64,000 nucleotides of DNA from Acinetobacter sichuanensis (GCF_003024515.2 NZ_PYIX02000011.1:36247-100246), one strand, 5' to 3'. Counted from the stretch's first letter, positions 1-9,066 are shown. Numbers and translations: made by a program. Notes: generated by a model not told the origin, from the letters alone.

Positions 1-6
1 ATACAT
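1..6 (-). CDS. Start of a further gene downstream of dmpP (first two codons only)
   Basis: Read on the minus strand, the stop codon of the phenol hydroxylase reductase gene (19-21) is followed at once by a GGAG Shine-Dalgarno core. An ATG lies 8 bases further on at positions 6-4, and the frame leaves the window after two codons. Stop and ribosome binding site practically overlap, so the gene is very likely the seventh cistron of the phenol operon. In dmp-type operons this place is often taken by a small ferredoxin (DmpQ) or a ring-cleavage gene, but the product cannot be read here. Confidence 0.5.
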
Positions 7-18
7 AAGCGATGCTCC

Positions 19-1080
19 TTAAATATTTCTAAATAAAGGACTCTTAACCATTTGACTGTTGGCATCTGCTGCATTCAAGAATTTTTCCATATGAATATCA
101 CGCTCAAATAAGCGCCCACGAATCAAAACTCGAATACACGCTTCTATCATCATTGGTGGTCCGCAAAGGTAAGCTTTGTGTCCACGGAAATCCTGATTGA
201 AAATTTTGTTTGCAGCATCGTGTACAAAACCTCGTTCACCTGTCCAATTACTTTCCAATGCTTCGTCCGATAAGACTGGAATATATTTAAATTGTGGATA
301 TTGTTTTTCTAAATCTGCAAAGAGTTGACTGTAATACAACTCCTCCTGATTCCGTGCGCCATGCATCAAAGTAATATTCCGTGTATCACCAGCTTCAAGC
401 AATTCTAAAATCATAGATTTAGGGCTAGATAAACCTGAACCACCAGCAATAAACAATGCTGCATTCGGATCTGAATGACGGGTGTAAAATCGACCTAAAG
501 GACCACTAAAATTAAGAGACTTCCCCACTTGTAGATCTTCATGTAACCACATTGTGGCTTTACCACCAGGGACTTTACGAATATTCAGTTCAATTAAATT
601 CGCGTCAGAAGGTGCACTGGCAATTGAAAATGCACGAGGCTCTTCCAAACCAGGTACATACAAATTAATGTATTGACCTGCCTGAAATTGAAAGCCTGCC
701 GCCACTTCTAAATAAATACCTCGGATCGTTGGTGTTAGGTCTTCAATTTTTACTACAGTGCCAATGAAGTCTTGCAATGGATAACCCTTTGCATCAGCAT
801 CTTCATCCATTTCGACTTCTATAGTGACATCGCATTCAAGTGTTGCACAGCATGCAAGGGCTTTGCCTTCCATACGCTCCATATCCATTAGAGCAAATGG
901 AGAAGCTTCACCTAACTGCACCTCACCTTCAACAACTTGAATTTTGCATGTTCCACACAATCCATGTCCACAAGCATGAGGTAGCCAAATTCCTGCACGC
1001 AATGCAGCATCAAGAATAGTTTGATTTTCTTCGATTTCAATGACTTGCCCAACAGGCTCAATCGTTAATTCATAAGACAT
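19..1080 (-). CDS. dmpP: Phenol hydroxylase P5, ferredoxin/FAD reductase component
   Basis: This is the electron-transfer component of the multicomponent phenol hydroxylase. It passes electrons from NADH through FAD and a [2Fe-2S] centre to the diiron oxygenase. The 353-residue length is that of DmpP/MopP. The N-terminal plant-type ferredoxin domain has Cys37, Cys42, Cys45 and a fourth Cys at 77 (C-X4-C-X2-C...C). The FAD-binding motif RAFSIAS lies near residue 150 and the nucleotide-binding GGSGLS motif near 215. It is the last complete gene of the K-L-M-N-O-P order, 9 bases after dmpO. Its role is cytoplasmic. The identification rests on both the sequence and the canonical gene order. Confidence 0.95.
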   Translation of the reverse strand: MSYELTIEPVGQVIEIEENQTILDAALRAGIWLPHACGHGLCGTCKIQVVEGEVQLGEASPFALMDMERMEGKALACCATLECDVTIEVEMDEDADAKGYPLQDFIGTVVKIEDLTPTIRGIYLEVAAGFQFQAGQYINLYVPGLEEPRAFSIASAPSDANLIELNIRKVPGGKATMWLHEDLQVGKSLNFSGPLGRFYTRHSDPNAALFIAGGSGLSSPKSMILELLEAGDTRNITLMHGARNQEELYYSQLFADLEKQYPQFKYIPVLSDEALESNWTGERGFVHDAANKIFNQDFRGHKAYLCGPPMMIEACIRVLIRGRLFERDIHMEKFLNAADANSQMVKSPLFRNI

Positions 1081-1089
1081 GGGAAACTC

Positions 1090-1440
1090 CTATATTCCTG
1101 TTAATGCAGGAGTTTCAAAAGTAAGCATTGATTTATGGCTAATCCCAGCTTGTGCTAAGCTTGAATTTAATTCCACAATCATTGACTTTTTAAAATGCGT
1201 CCACTTCACCTTAGACCAATCGATATTTTTCCAATCATCTACATTCACGAAAGAGCTCGCTGCTAGAACTTGGTCAATTAAATTTTGAAAAGTCATCTCA
1301 GGTTTCACTAAGACGGCAATTGGTGAAGCAATACTAAAGTGCCCAAGCCATTCGATGAACAATAATTGATGACCATTGAATTGATCTTGGCTATCACGAA
1401 CTTGTCCTACATAATTTGACTGATAAGAAACTACAGGCAT
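1090..1440 (-). CDS. dmpO: Phenol hydroxylase P4 subunit
   Basis: This is the 116-residue gamma subunit of the phenol hydroxylase oxygenase, corresponding to DmpO/MopO, which packs with the P1 and P3 subunits in the (alpha-beta-gamma)2 oxygenase. The start MPVVSYQSNY and the segment LLFIEWLGHFSIASP are typical of the family. No cofactor ligands are expected or seen. It lies between dmpN and dmpP, and position and size are as in the classic dmp/mop/mph operons. The assignment relies on similarity recognised by eye plus synteny. Confidence 0.92.
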   Translation of the reverse strand: MPVVSYQSNYVGQVRDSQDQFNGHQLLFIEWLGHFSIASPIAVLVKPEMTFQNLIDQVLAASSFVNVDDWKNIDWSKVKWTHFKKSMIVELNSSLAQAGISHKSMLTFETPALTGI

Positions 1441-1522
1441 AGAAATCTCCTATCGGTGCATTTGATAGCACCGAAAATTTAAGAATTTGAATTTTTAGTT
1501 GCGATTAATTAAGCTGAAATGC

Positions 1523-3040
1523 TTACAGCCCTTTCCACTCTGCCCAATTTTTAGCATCAGGAGAAGTTTCAAATGGTCCAGTATCCTGACCTGGCACTAA
1601 ATGCATCCAAGTAATAATTTCCTCAGGAGAAGGTCCTCCTGCTTTGCCTTGCAGCATTTGTTGTACTGGTAAACATGCTTGCACATATTTTTCAGGTTCA
1701 TTATCAAAGATGTCCTTACAACCATCAGAACAGAAATGATAATTTTCACTTTTATAGACGGAGAATCGATGACGACGAACCTCTGGTTCATTAATTTCAG
1801 TGAAAATCAATGGAATCTGACAAGTTTGACATAAACAAGGTAGACTGGTGTTAAACCACCGTTTTCCTTCTTTTTCCAACTCACGCCATTTCTCATATTG
1901 AGGTCGATATAGCTTATCAAAAGTATTTGGGTATTCTTTACTGAACCAATCCATTTCTTCATCACTTGGCAACCATGAATGAAGACCTGTTGCCCAACCA
2001 TATTGATAAAACATACTCCAAGCTTGATGGGTAATATGTTCCTTTTCAGCAACGCTTTCTTCCCAATATTTCGGCATACGAATACCGTAATGCTCTAAAT
2101 CTTTGAATAATGCACCACCGCTTTGCTCAAAGTAGATTTCCCAACCTTCACGCCAAGACATGATTTTCTTTGGTAGCATATAATCCATCATCATGCCAAC
2201 AAGTGTAAGTAAGCGGTAACCTCGCCAGAACCATTTATCAATCCATTTTTGAACGATTGGAATATTTTCTGGATCTTGTTCCAAAATAAACTTGATCACC
2301 TCAATTCCAAGTGTCATATGACGTGCTTCATCTGACTGTGCAGAGAAACCGAAAGTAACCGTTGCCATATCTCCATTGTAGGCAGCACCTGACATAAATG
2401 GCATAAAGAGTAAATTAGTCAATACATATTCAAATGAGAAAGAAAAAGCAACAAGATACTCAAATGGTCCTGCTGTCATTGCATCATTAATGTATGATTT
2501 TGAAACAGATAAATACCATACACGGTCATAATTTTGAGGCCATGAATGAAATCCATTAAAGTAACGATTGTAATGACTCATCGTATGAATTTGAGTCTGG
2601 CAATGACGCAACTCATCAATTGCCTGCATTTGTGAAGCAACACGTGGACCTACACCACGTAAACGTCGACCTACCTGAGCAAAACCACGATGAGCATTGT
2701 ATTCAAGCGGCGTAACACCTGTTAAAAACAGTTTTAGTGCATTTATATATCGAGCATTAGTTACATTTAAATGCCCATTATTTTGCGCAAAAGCATCAAT
2801 AATCGAGTAAAGTTTACGTTCTTTCTCTGCCTGATATTTCCAATAAGAATCCATAGTAAGTCGAAATGGATCCTCCCATTTGTCCCAATCATGAATTTTA
2901 ATCCCTTCAAATTGATCATAGGGAAATACATCATCCATTTTTACATAACTTGTATCCCAACCTAAATCTCGAGTCATTACATTGTATTTGTCTTTTAAGC
3001 TTAATTTAGCTTTTGCCGTATCTTTAATCTTTGAGTTCAT
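1523..3040 (-). CDS. dmpN: Phenol hydroxylase P3, diiron oxygenase alpha subunit
   Basis: This is the catalytic subunit that hydroxylates phenol to catechol with O2. The 505-residue protein has the carboxylate-bridged diiron signature: a Glu near residue 111 (PLEYNAHRG), a first ExxH in DELRH near 142-146, and a second DExRH (DEARH) near 236. A C-terminal YHS-like region holds paired cysteines (CLCQTC near 400 and HFCSDGCKDIF near 433), as in this family. It lies 18 bases downstream of dmpM and is preceded by an AAGGA ribosome binding site. It is probably able to act on phenol and some methylphenols, but substrate range cannot be read from sequence. Confidence 0.96.
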   Translation of the reverse strand: MNSKIKDTAKAKLSLKDKYNVMTRDLGWDTSYVKMDDVFPYDQFEGIKIHDWDKWEDPFRLTMDSYWKYQAEKERKLYSIIDAFAQNNGHLNVTNARYINALKLFLTGVTPLEYNAHRGFAQVGRRLRGVGPRVASQMQAIDELRHCQTQIHTMSHYNRYFNGFHSWPQNYDRVWYLSVSKSYINDAMTAGPFEYLVAFSFSFEYVLTNLLFMPFMSGAAYNGDMATVTFGFSAQSDEARHMTLGIEVIKFILEQDPENIPIVQKWIDKWFWRGYRLLTLVGMMMDYMLPKKIMSWREGWEIYFEQSGGALFKDLEHYGIRMPKYWEESVAEKEHITHQAWSMFYQYGWATGLHSWLPSDEEMDWFSKEYPNTFDKLYRPQYEKWRELEKEGKRWFNTSLPCLCQTCQIPLIFTEINEPEVRRHRFSVYKSENYHFCSDGCKDIFDNEPEKYVQACLPVQQMLQGKAGGPSPEEIITWMHLVPGQDTGPFETSPDAKNWAEWKGL

Positions 3041-3058
3041 GTTTGCATTTCCTTGCTT

Positions 3059-3331
3059 TTAATTTTTCCATGCTATGGTGAAACAGTCTTCCGTTTCGTC
3101 GATATAACCTGAAATACTGATTAGATTTATATGGATTTCCTGAATATCCCAAGAGCGTCCAATATTTTCTTCAACTGACTCGCGATTTATTACCAATGGT
3201 TTATTACTGTTAATTTTTACCATTGCTGGTAAATATTGAATATCTACGTCAGGATTATCCTTTTCAATTGCATCTACAATTGGACGTGTGTCATCATTTG
3301 CCTGAAAAGCAATAAAAACATTTCCAGCCAT
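3059..3331 (-). CDS. dmpM: Phenol hydroxylase P2, regulatory (effector) protein
   Basis: This is a 90-residue member of the MmoB/DmpM family, the cofactor-less effector protein that binds the oxygenase and allows efficient turnover. The start MAGNVFIAFQ and the acidic C-terminal half (GYIDETEDCFTIAWKN) fit the family. It lies 12 bases after dmpL and 18 bases before dmpN in the conserved order. Confidence 0.93.
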   Translation of the reverse strand: MAGNVFIAFQANDDTRPIVDAIEKDNPDVDIQYLPAMVKINSNKPLVINRESVEENIGRSWDIQEIHINLISISGYIDETEDCFTIAWKN

Positions 3332-3343
3332 TTTTTTTGCTCC

Positions 3344-4330
3344 TTAAACCAATTTTAATTTTTCTAGACGAGTCTGAAATTGATCTTTAACAAAATCAAT
3401 GATTTGATCTTCGAACCCTAATGCTTCATTCAATTGTGTAATTGCTTCAAATGCTTGTGGTCGATATTTCTCAATCCATTCGATTAATTGAGTCTTATTA
3501 TTCTCTGACTCGGCTGCTGTGGTTTTTAATACAGCGTTTATCCAATTCGATGTATCATCAAACCATTCGTTTAAAAATGCAGTTAACATAACGATGGTAT
3601 TTGCACCGTTAGGGACAAATTTATTATGAATAACATATTTTACATATGGGAAAATAAAGCCATCTAAAACAAAATTTTGCGCAACAAATAATTCAAACCA
3701 ATCTTTGATAAGAAAAAGTTCTTCTATACTTTTACGGAGTGGCTGCCAGTGTGGATTCATTAGCCAGTCATTTTTACCTTCCTGTAAAAAGACAGTTTGG
3801 TTTTCACCAATAATAAGTCCTATACGAGTCAAAAATTGTGCATTACCTAAACGATCCATGGTACAGAACATTGCAGCATTGGTTAAAACTGCACCATAAC
3901 CTTCACCAGTAATATAGCTATTGTTCATATTTGCTCCCCACTCATAATGACGTAGAGGTATTAACAATGTACTAATTTTTGCTAAAACTTGTTCAGGAAT
4001 ATAAGCCAATAAGTTATTTTTCTCAGTGAGAGTAAAATTACTTTCCTGTACTTCCTGTAAGCGTGAACGCGCTAACGTATAAGTTCCATAATACAACTGG
4101 CGCGGGTCTTTTAAGGCATACCAATCTTGCATTTTGATTACAGTTTTTTCCTTATCAAAAATTTCGTAATCAGAATTAAAAAGTGGGCGATAATGAAAAT
4201 TTATTTCTTCCTGAAGGTCATAGCTCGCTTCTTGATAACGTGTTGCTATTTTATCACCAAAACGTTCTTCTACATACTTATATGTATTTCGAATTGGCTG
4301 TACTGTGGATGTCTTAATATCTATTTGCAT
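3344..4330 (-). CDS. dmpL: Phenol hydroxylase P1, oxygenase beta subunit
   Basis: This is the beta subunit of the phenol hydroxylase oxygenase (DmpL/MopL), with a ferritin-like fold but without the full set of iron ligands. An upstream TTG at 4336 is also in frame. The ATG at 4330 is preferred because a GGGAG ribosome binding site stands 7 bases before it, giving about 328 residues, the usual size. Recognisable segments are LRHYEWGANMNNSYIT and VLTAFLNEWFDDT. It sits 21 bases downstream of dmpK and 12 upstream of dmpM. Confidence 0.93.
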   Translation of the reverse strand: MQIDIKTSTVQPIRNTYKYVEERFGDKIATRYQEASYDLQEEINFHYRPLFNSDYEIFDKEKTVIKMQDWYALKDPRQLYYGTYTLARSRLQEVQESNFTLTEKNNLLAYIPEQVLAKISTLLIPLRHYEWGANMNNSYITGEGYGAVLTNAAMFCTMDRLGNAQFLTRIGLIIGENQTVFLQEGKNDWLMNPHWQPLRKSIEELFLIKDWFELFVAQNFVLDGFIFPYVKYVIHNKFVPNGANTIVMLTAFLNEWFDDTSNWINAVLKTTAAESENNKTQLIEWIEKYRPQAFEAITQLNEALGFEDQIIDFVKDQFQTRLEKLKLV

Positions 4331-4351
4331 GATCAAACTCCCTGATCTTTA

Positions 4352-4600
4352 CTATTCTTTTATACCTGGTTGACCATAACGCCATTTCATACGATCAAAT
4401 TCAATTTTTGCCTGTTCACTTGCACTGAGCTTTTGAACATTATGTTGAGTACAAAACTCTTCAAATGCATCAAAAGGCATAATGAGTTCGACTGACAAAT
4501 CTGGATCTCCAATTGAAAATTCAAATTCTACGAACTTATTATTTTGTGTCCCTGTGACATGAACAAAACATACTGGCGGTGGCGTAGCATCGTTTAGCAT
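4352..4600 (-). CDS. dmpK: Phenol hydroxylase P0, assembly protein
   Basis: This is the first gene of the phenol hydroxylase operon. The 82-residue product corresponds to DmpK/MopK, a small protein that helps assemble or activate the oxygenase and is not needed for turnover in vitro. The segment FVEFEFSIGDPDLSVELIMP followed by a FDAFEEFC-type stretch is typical. It starts about 35 bases downstream of the -12 element of the sigma-54 promoter at 4635-4651. Confidence 0.9.
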   Translation of the reverse strand: MLNDATPPPVCFVHVTGTQNNKFVEFEFSIGDPDLSVELIMPFDAFEEFCTQHNVQKLSASEQAKIEFDRMKWRYGQPGIKE

Positions 4601-4634
4601 GATTGAAGTTCCTTAATCACTTACATTAGTTATA

Positions 4635-4651
4635 TTGCAAACAGCGTGCCA
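4635..4651 (-). promoter_or_regulatory. Sigma-54 (RpoN) promoter of the phenol hydroxylase operon
   Basis: Read on the minus strand the sequence is TGGCAC, five bases (GCTGT), then TTGCA. This is the consensus -24/-12 arrangement for sigma-54 RNA polymerase with the GG and GC dinucleotides at the correct distance. Transcription would begin about 12 bases further, near 4624, leaving a short leader before dmpK. Phenol operons of Pseudomonas and Acinetobacter are known to use sigma-54 with a DmpR/MopR-type activator, so site and operon agree. Confidence 0.9.
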
Positions 4652-4824
4652 AATATTTTTATTATTATTTTCAATAACTTAAATTTTAGTCATTTTTTAT
4701 AAATTTGAGAATTTTATTAAAATAGGTATTTTCTTAGAAAATTATGAAAGACTCTATATGATATAATTATTTTTACGGATACTTTTTCAGTAAAAAAGAT
4801 TCACTCTTTTTACAACAAAAACCA

Positions 4825-4849
4825 TTGATAATAGAAGGGTAGTTATCAA
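4825..4849. promoter_or_regulatory. Candidate upstream activating site for a DmpR/MopR-type activator
   Basis: A perfect inverted repeat TTGATAA-N11-TTATCAA stands about 175 bases upstream of the -24 element. The half-site TTGAT...ATCAA resembles the arms reported for XylR/DmpR enhancer sites, and sigma-54 promoters need a distant enhancer. The distance is somewhat larger than in the classical systems, and only one clear site was found. The activator gene is not in this window. Confidence 0.4.
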
Positions 4850-5059
4850 GTAAAATAAACAAAGCTAGAGTAGAATATTGTTAAAATGATTGGTTCTAAA
4901 AATATAAGTTTCATACTATTCACTGCTCTTCTTAGATTCCTGTCTAAGTGCCCATATGATTTACAATTGCTCTAAAACCAATGGGCATAAATGAGTTAAA
5001 AGTACAAATGCTACTTAGAATCATTGGGCATTAAATAAAAAGTCGTTGAAACCTATTTA
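4850..5059. other. Non-coding stretch between the fadL-like gene and the phenol operon enhancer
   Basis: No credible gene is seen. It holds a short hairpin (CTTAGA at 4931-4936 with TCTAAG at 4943-4948) and two copies of TGGGCAT near 4984 and 5029 that partly pair with each other. One of these may serve as a weak terminator for the fadL-like gene, but neither has a convincing T-tract. Confidence 0.4.
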
Positions 5060-6415
5060 TTAAAAGCGATAACCAATTTTGAGACCATATGCGATTGCAT
5101 TATTATCTTCAAACTGAGCAATATAATCATTTGTACCAAACTGTGAACCTGATTGCGCATTGGCATTTCCTAACCAAAAATATTTAATACCACCAGCAAT
5201 AAAAGTTTGAGCAGTTGGACTGTATTGTAGACCAAGTCCCACATTCCAATAGCCATTCACAGGACCAAGTGTTGTTATTGGATTACCAGCCCCTGAATCC
5301 CAACCTATTGAAAGATTACCCGACCAATATTCATTTATTTTTCGCCCAACTCCAACATTGGCTGACCATTGATCATCGGAATACTCAACTAAGTTAAATC
5401 CATTCATCTTTCCAGTCATAGAACCAACAGCTTCTGTCACCTTTCCAAATTTGTATGGTCTTATCGTAAAATTTTTCCAATCAACCCAACGCATAGTGGC
5501 AAATAACACTGTGTTTTTCATTATCCCTGTTTGAAAATCTATGTTGACAGATTGAGGCGTTGTAATTTGGGATTGCCCTTGTTGCCGATTTGCAGTCACA
5601 ATGTCACTAATTGTCTTCTGTATTGCATCAGCCTGATTTGATGATAATTGACCTGTTGTAGCGAGTTGATCTAATGTCTTATCCAATGCAGTGACATTTG
5701 CAGTGAGTGCATTAGCAAGTTTAATGGTTTCATCTGTGCGAATCTTATGATCTATTTCAGAACGATAAGTAATTGCAGCCTTTAGAGCAATTTCAGGGAT
5801 CTGATAAGCTAAACCTGCCAACCATCCTACTGCACTATCATTATGAAAGGTCGCATCATAACCATTATAAATGCTATATGCTGAGCCTCTTAAATGTAAA
5901 TCTCCTCTAATAGACTGATAAGCACCTCCGCCATATATATTTAAATTTTTATTGGGTTGAAAACCTAAAATCATTGAAATATTTTGACTATTAACCTCAA
6001 CCTCAGTCCCTCCAATAATATTTGTCAAATCACCTACAGTCATTGGTAAATTGCCCAGAACAGGATCTTTAGGACTAGATACAAAATTATTGCGCCCTTT
6101 ATATGCTGCTTTAGCACCAAAAGGTTGATCATACAACACACCGAAAGAAATCTGATCTGTGAGTTGTAATTTTAAAGCTGCACTTGGAAAATAATAATCT
6201 TCTGCCATATCACTGATCAAACGCTGAGTTTTACTTGTCCCTGCCTCTTGTCCTACAATAGTAGGATCAAGCATCGACAATCCAGCTTCGAAATAATTCC
6301 CTATTTGTAAAAATGCCGAGATCGGCTGCCCCGAACGGTCAATTCCCGCTGCTTGTAATGTTAATGGCGTGATTGTTCCAACAACCATAACTACTGTGAG
6401 ATAGGTTAGTTTCAT
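5060..6415 (-). CDS. FadL/TodX-family outer-membrane transport protein
   Basis: This is a beta-barrel channel of the OmpP1/FadL family, which lets hydrophobic molecules such as fatty acids or aromatics cross the outer membrane. A signal peptide (MKLTYLTVVMVVGTI..., cleavage after LQA-A) precedes about 425 residues of alternating strands ending in the aromatic C-terminal strand GLKIGYRF. The segment DYYFPSAALKLQLT is typical of the family. An ATG three codons upstream (6424) lies directly on the AAGGA ribosome binding site, so the ATG at 6415 is chosen. The gene lies just upstream of the phenol operon and could supply its substrate, but that link is inference from position. Confidence 0.85.
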   Translation of the reverse strand: MKLTYLTVVMVVGTITPLTLQAAGIDRSGQPISAFLQIGNYFEAGLSMLDPTIVGQEAGTSKTQRLISDMAEDYYFPSAALKLQLTDQISFGVLYDQPFGAKAAYKGRNNFVSSPKDPVLGNLPMTVGDLTNIIGGTEVEVNSQNISMILGFQPNKNLNIYGGGAYQSIRGDLHLRGSAYSIYNGYDATFHNDSAVGWLAGLAYQIPEIALKAAITYRSEIDHKIRTDETIKLANALTANVTALDKTLDQLATTGQLSSNQADAIQKTISDIVTANRQQGQSQITTPQSVNIDFQTGIMKNTVLFATMRWVDWKNFTIRPYKFGKVTEAVGSMTGKMNGFNLVEYSDDQWSANVGVGRKINEYWSGNLSIGWDSGAGNPITTLGPVNGYWNVGLGLQYSPTAQTFIAGGIKYFWLGNANAQSGSQFGTNDYIAQFEDNNAIAYGLKIGYRF

Positions 6416-6544
6416 ATCGCTCATTCCTTGAATATCTATTTTCTGTTAAACCATATAATGTCTTGTTTAAAGTCTTTTTTTTCGTAGCATTTTTAATAGT
6501 GAGATAATTCGATTCCCCCATCCATGACATTCAACTGAAAATAT

Positions 6545-6572
6545 GATTCAAATTTTGTACTGTATTTGAATC
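6545..6572. repeat. Inverted repeat between the GDSL hydrolase and the fadL-like gene
   Basis: The perfect arms GATTCAAAT and ATTTGAATC are separated by 10 bases. The repeat lies downstream of the seven-gene operon at 6607-14886 and upstream of the fadL-like gene, so it may be a weak terminator or an operator. No long T-tract follows on either strand. Confidence 0.45.
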
Positions 6573-6606
6573 GAAATTTTCTTTCATTCCATTTGAAATT
6601 GCTTTT

Positions 6607-7356
6607 TTAAATTTCCTCATTTTGAACAGACGGTGTAAATTTATGTTCATGCATGTTTTTCACAAGCTCAGCAACTGAGGCTGCCCATATCTGATACCCT
6701 GCTGCACTGGGGTGATAACCATCCGTCGCCATATATGCAGCATCAAATGGAATATCTATGCTTAAAACTGTACTGTCTTTCTGTTCTGCAAATTTTTTAT
6801 TCAACACATCATTAAATTGCCGAGCTGTCTCACCTAAAAAATAACGTAAAGGTTGTGGTATTGCAGGAAACAAATGCATGGGTGGTAATGATGTATAAAT
6901 CATATATTTCACTGCGAACTTATCTTTGAAGATCTGATGTAAAGCATTGAGCCTTTTGCTCCAATGAGACAATAAAAGTGGTTTTGTTACATCATTTGCA
7001 CCAATGGAAACAACTGCGATGTCAAATGTACACTGAGGCATAATGTCTAAATACTGATAAATATCCTTACTGGTGAACCCTGATTTGGCATGCAACTCCC
7101 ACTCACAATAAAAAGTATCCTGTAAATGGTGAACAATTTGCCCTGCCAAAGCATCCACTTGCTGATCTACACCGACACCTGCTGCTGCTGAATCACCTGT
7201 AATCAAAATCCGAAGCGGCTTCAATTCAGCATTGCCCAAGACCCCTTTTCTTGCGCCCAAAGGTTCAGCTAAACGACCAGATACACTCAATAAAGTATAT
7301 AAACCCTGTGCCAGTAAAACTGGACTGCACAACACATCGATTGGACGATTGAACAT
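6607..7356 (-). CDS. SGNH/GDSL-family hydrolase
   Basis: This is a 249-residue esterase/lipase-type hydrolase. The catalytic Ser lies in block I (ITGDSAAAG, near residue 54), the oxyanion Gly and Asn in GANDV (block III), and the catalytic Asp-His pair in DGYHPS near the C terminus. The N terminus is hydrophobic but not a clear signal peptide. It is the last gene of a minus-strand run that begins with the aldehyde dehydrogenase, 24 bases after the fadD-like gene, with an AAAGGA ribosome binding site. It may release an acyl or alcohol moiety for the ligase encoded next to it. The substrate is unknown. Confidence 0.85.
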   Translation of the reverse strand: MFNRPIDVLCSPVLLAQGLYTLLSVSGRLAEPLGARKGVLGNAELKPLRILITGDSAAAGVGVDQQVDALAGQIVHHLQDTFYCEWELHAKSGFTSKDIYQYLDIMPQCTFDIAVVSIGANDVTKPLLLSHWSKRLNALHQIFKDKFAVKYMIYTSLPPMHLFPAIPQPLRYFLGETARQFNDVLNKKFAEQKDSTVLSIDIPFDAAYMATDGYHPSAAGYQIWAASVAELVKNMHEHKFTPSVQNEEI

Positions 7357-7380
7357 GAATAATTCCTTTGTATCTATGAC

Positions 7381-9066
7381 TTATGCTTTTCCCATCTCAT
7401 GACGTAACTGAGCCCTTAAAATTTTTCCAACTGCAGATTTTGGCAGTTGTTCCCGAAATTCAATTTGTTTTGGAACTTTATAATTGGTCAGGCTCTTTCG
7501 GCAGAAAGCGATCAGCTCTTGCTGGGTCAGATTTTTATTCTTAGTCACCACAAATGCCCTGACTGACTCGCCGCTGGCTTCATCTGGGCAACCGATCACC
7601 GCAACTTCAATGACCTCAGGATGACCAGATATCACATCTTCCACTTCATTGGGATAAACATTGAATCCCGAAACAATAATCAGGTCTTTTTTGCGGTCTA
7701 CAATCGTCAGAAAACCTTGTGCGTCCATTGTGGCAATATCACCTGTTTTGAACCATCCATTGTCAAAAGATGTTTCATTTTCTTCAGGGCGATTCAGATA
7801 CTGTTCAATAATGTGCGGACCTTTGACCCAAAGCTCTCCTGCCTGTCCCACTCCCAGCGTTTTTCCATGTTCATCAACAATTTTGAGTTCACTGGCAGGC
7901 AAAGGCAGTCCAACTGAGCCGATTAATGGATGATCCAGCGGAGGATTCACTGAGACAAAGCAACTGCTTTCAGTCATGCCATAACCCTCGACAATGGTCG
8001 AAATCTGTTTTTTCCATGCCTGAGCTGTACTTTGGCGTAAAGATGTTCCCCCAGAAATCGCGAGTTTTAAGCGTGGTGGATGCTGAATAAACCACTCCTG
8101 CTGTAATAATCCTGCAAACAATGTATCGACACCAGTGATCCAGTTCACATCAAACTTCTGGAATGCTTTTTCCAGATTTTCCAATGGTCGTGGATTCGGA
8201 ATCAGAATATTGTGTCCGCCCTGGCTAAAGAACAGTAGAAAATTAAAGTTAAAGGCAAATATATGGTACATCGGCAGTGCGGTTAAAATCGTATCGCCTG
8301 GCTGAATGGCAAAACGCTCCGAATAAGCCTGAAGCATATCCTGAGCCATTTTAATCACGGCTAACAGGTTGCTGTGATAAATGACCGCGCCTTTACTTTT
8401 CCCTGTCGTCCCGCCGGTATATTGATAAAGTGCAACTGGATGCTCAACAGGAAGGAACTGTTCAAGCGTTTTCTGCCCCTCAGTTAAGGCATGGTTAAAT
8501 GTCTGATATAGAATATCGGGCACTATGGTTTCCTTTGTTCGCTGAATATCAATCATCAGGCCGACTGGAAACTGAAAGAAATCTTTCATATTAGCCACCA
8601 TGAGATTTATATTCAGCTCATCAACCACATCCATTGCGTTTTGGACAAAGAGATCACTTGCGATCAGTAACTTGGCTTTGCAATCCTTTAACTGATCGCC
8701 TAACTCTTTTGCAGTATATAGTGGGTTGATATTAGTCACGATCAGCCCTGCTTTCCATATACCAAAGACGGCAATCGGATAATGTAAACCGTTCGGAAGC
8801 TGAATCCCCACCACATCACCCTGTTTTAAATGCAACTCATGTTTTAAATAACAGGCAAATGCATCAGACAGATGATCGACTTGCTGATAGCTCAAAGTAT
8901 GACTAAAGCCATTAGGCAGTACTACGGTAAACGCAGGCTGCAATAAATAATGCTGTACCGAATTTTTGATAATTTTTGCGGCTGTTTCAGTGAGCAGTTC
9001 TGGTTCAAACTGATAATTCTTTAATGTATCTGGATACGATGTTTCCCAAATTTTGTTCATTGACAT
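7381..9066 (-). CDS. Long-chain fatty-acid-CoA ligase-like AMP-dependent synthetase
   Basis: This 561-residue member of the ANL superfamily activates a carboxylic acid to its CoA thioester through an acyl-adenylate. The P-loop YTGGTTGKSKGA lies near residues 214-225, the GYGMTES motif near 358, the WFKTGDIA motif near 438 and the C-terminal lysine region PKSAVGKILR near 548. Length and motifs match FadD. The start is fixed by AAGGAG 7 bases upstream. Within this operon it would feed the crotonase and the aldehyde dehydrogenase-derived acid into CoA metabolism. The exact chain length or aromatic character of the substrate cannot be told. Confidence 0.9.
   Translation of the reverse strand: MSMNKIWETSYPDTLKNYQFEPELLTETAAKIIKNSVQHYLLQPAFTVVLPNGFSHTLSYQQVDHLSDAFACYLKHELHLKQGDVVGIQLPNGLHYPIAVFGIWKAGLIVTNINPLYTAKELGDQLKDCKAKLLIASDLFVQNAMDVVDELNINLMVANMKDFFQFPVGLMIDIQRTKETIVPDILYQTFNHALTEGQKTLEQFLPVEHPVALYQYTGGTTGKSKGAVIYHSNLLAVIKMAQDMLQAYSERFAIQPGDTILTALPMYHIFAFNFNFLLFFSQGGHNILIPNPRPLENLEKAFQKFDVNWITGVDTLFAGLLQQEWFIQHPPRLKLAISGGTSLRQSTAQAWKKQISTIVEGYGMTESSCFVSVNPPLDHPLIGSVGLPLPASELKIVDEHGKTLGVGQAGELWVKGPHIIEQYLNRPEENETSFDNGWFKTGDIATMDAQGFLTIVDRKKDLIIVSGFNVYPNEVEDVISGHPEVIEVAVIGCPDEASGESVRAFVVTKNKNLTQQELIAFCRKSLTNYKVPKQIEFREQLPKSAVGKILRAQLRHEMGKA

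Noticed and set aside
4979..5033. TGGGCAT repeats as a possible operator
   Set aside because: Two short copies with weak symmetry only; insufficient to separate from chance in AT-rich DNA.
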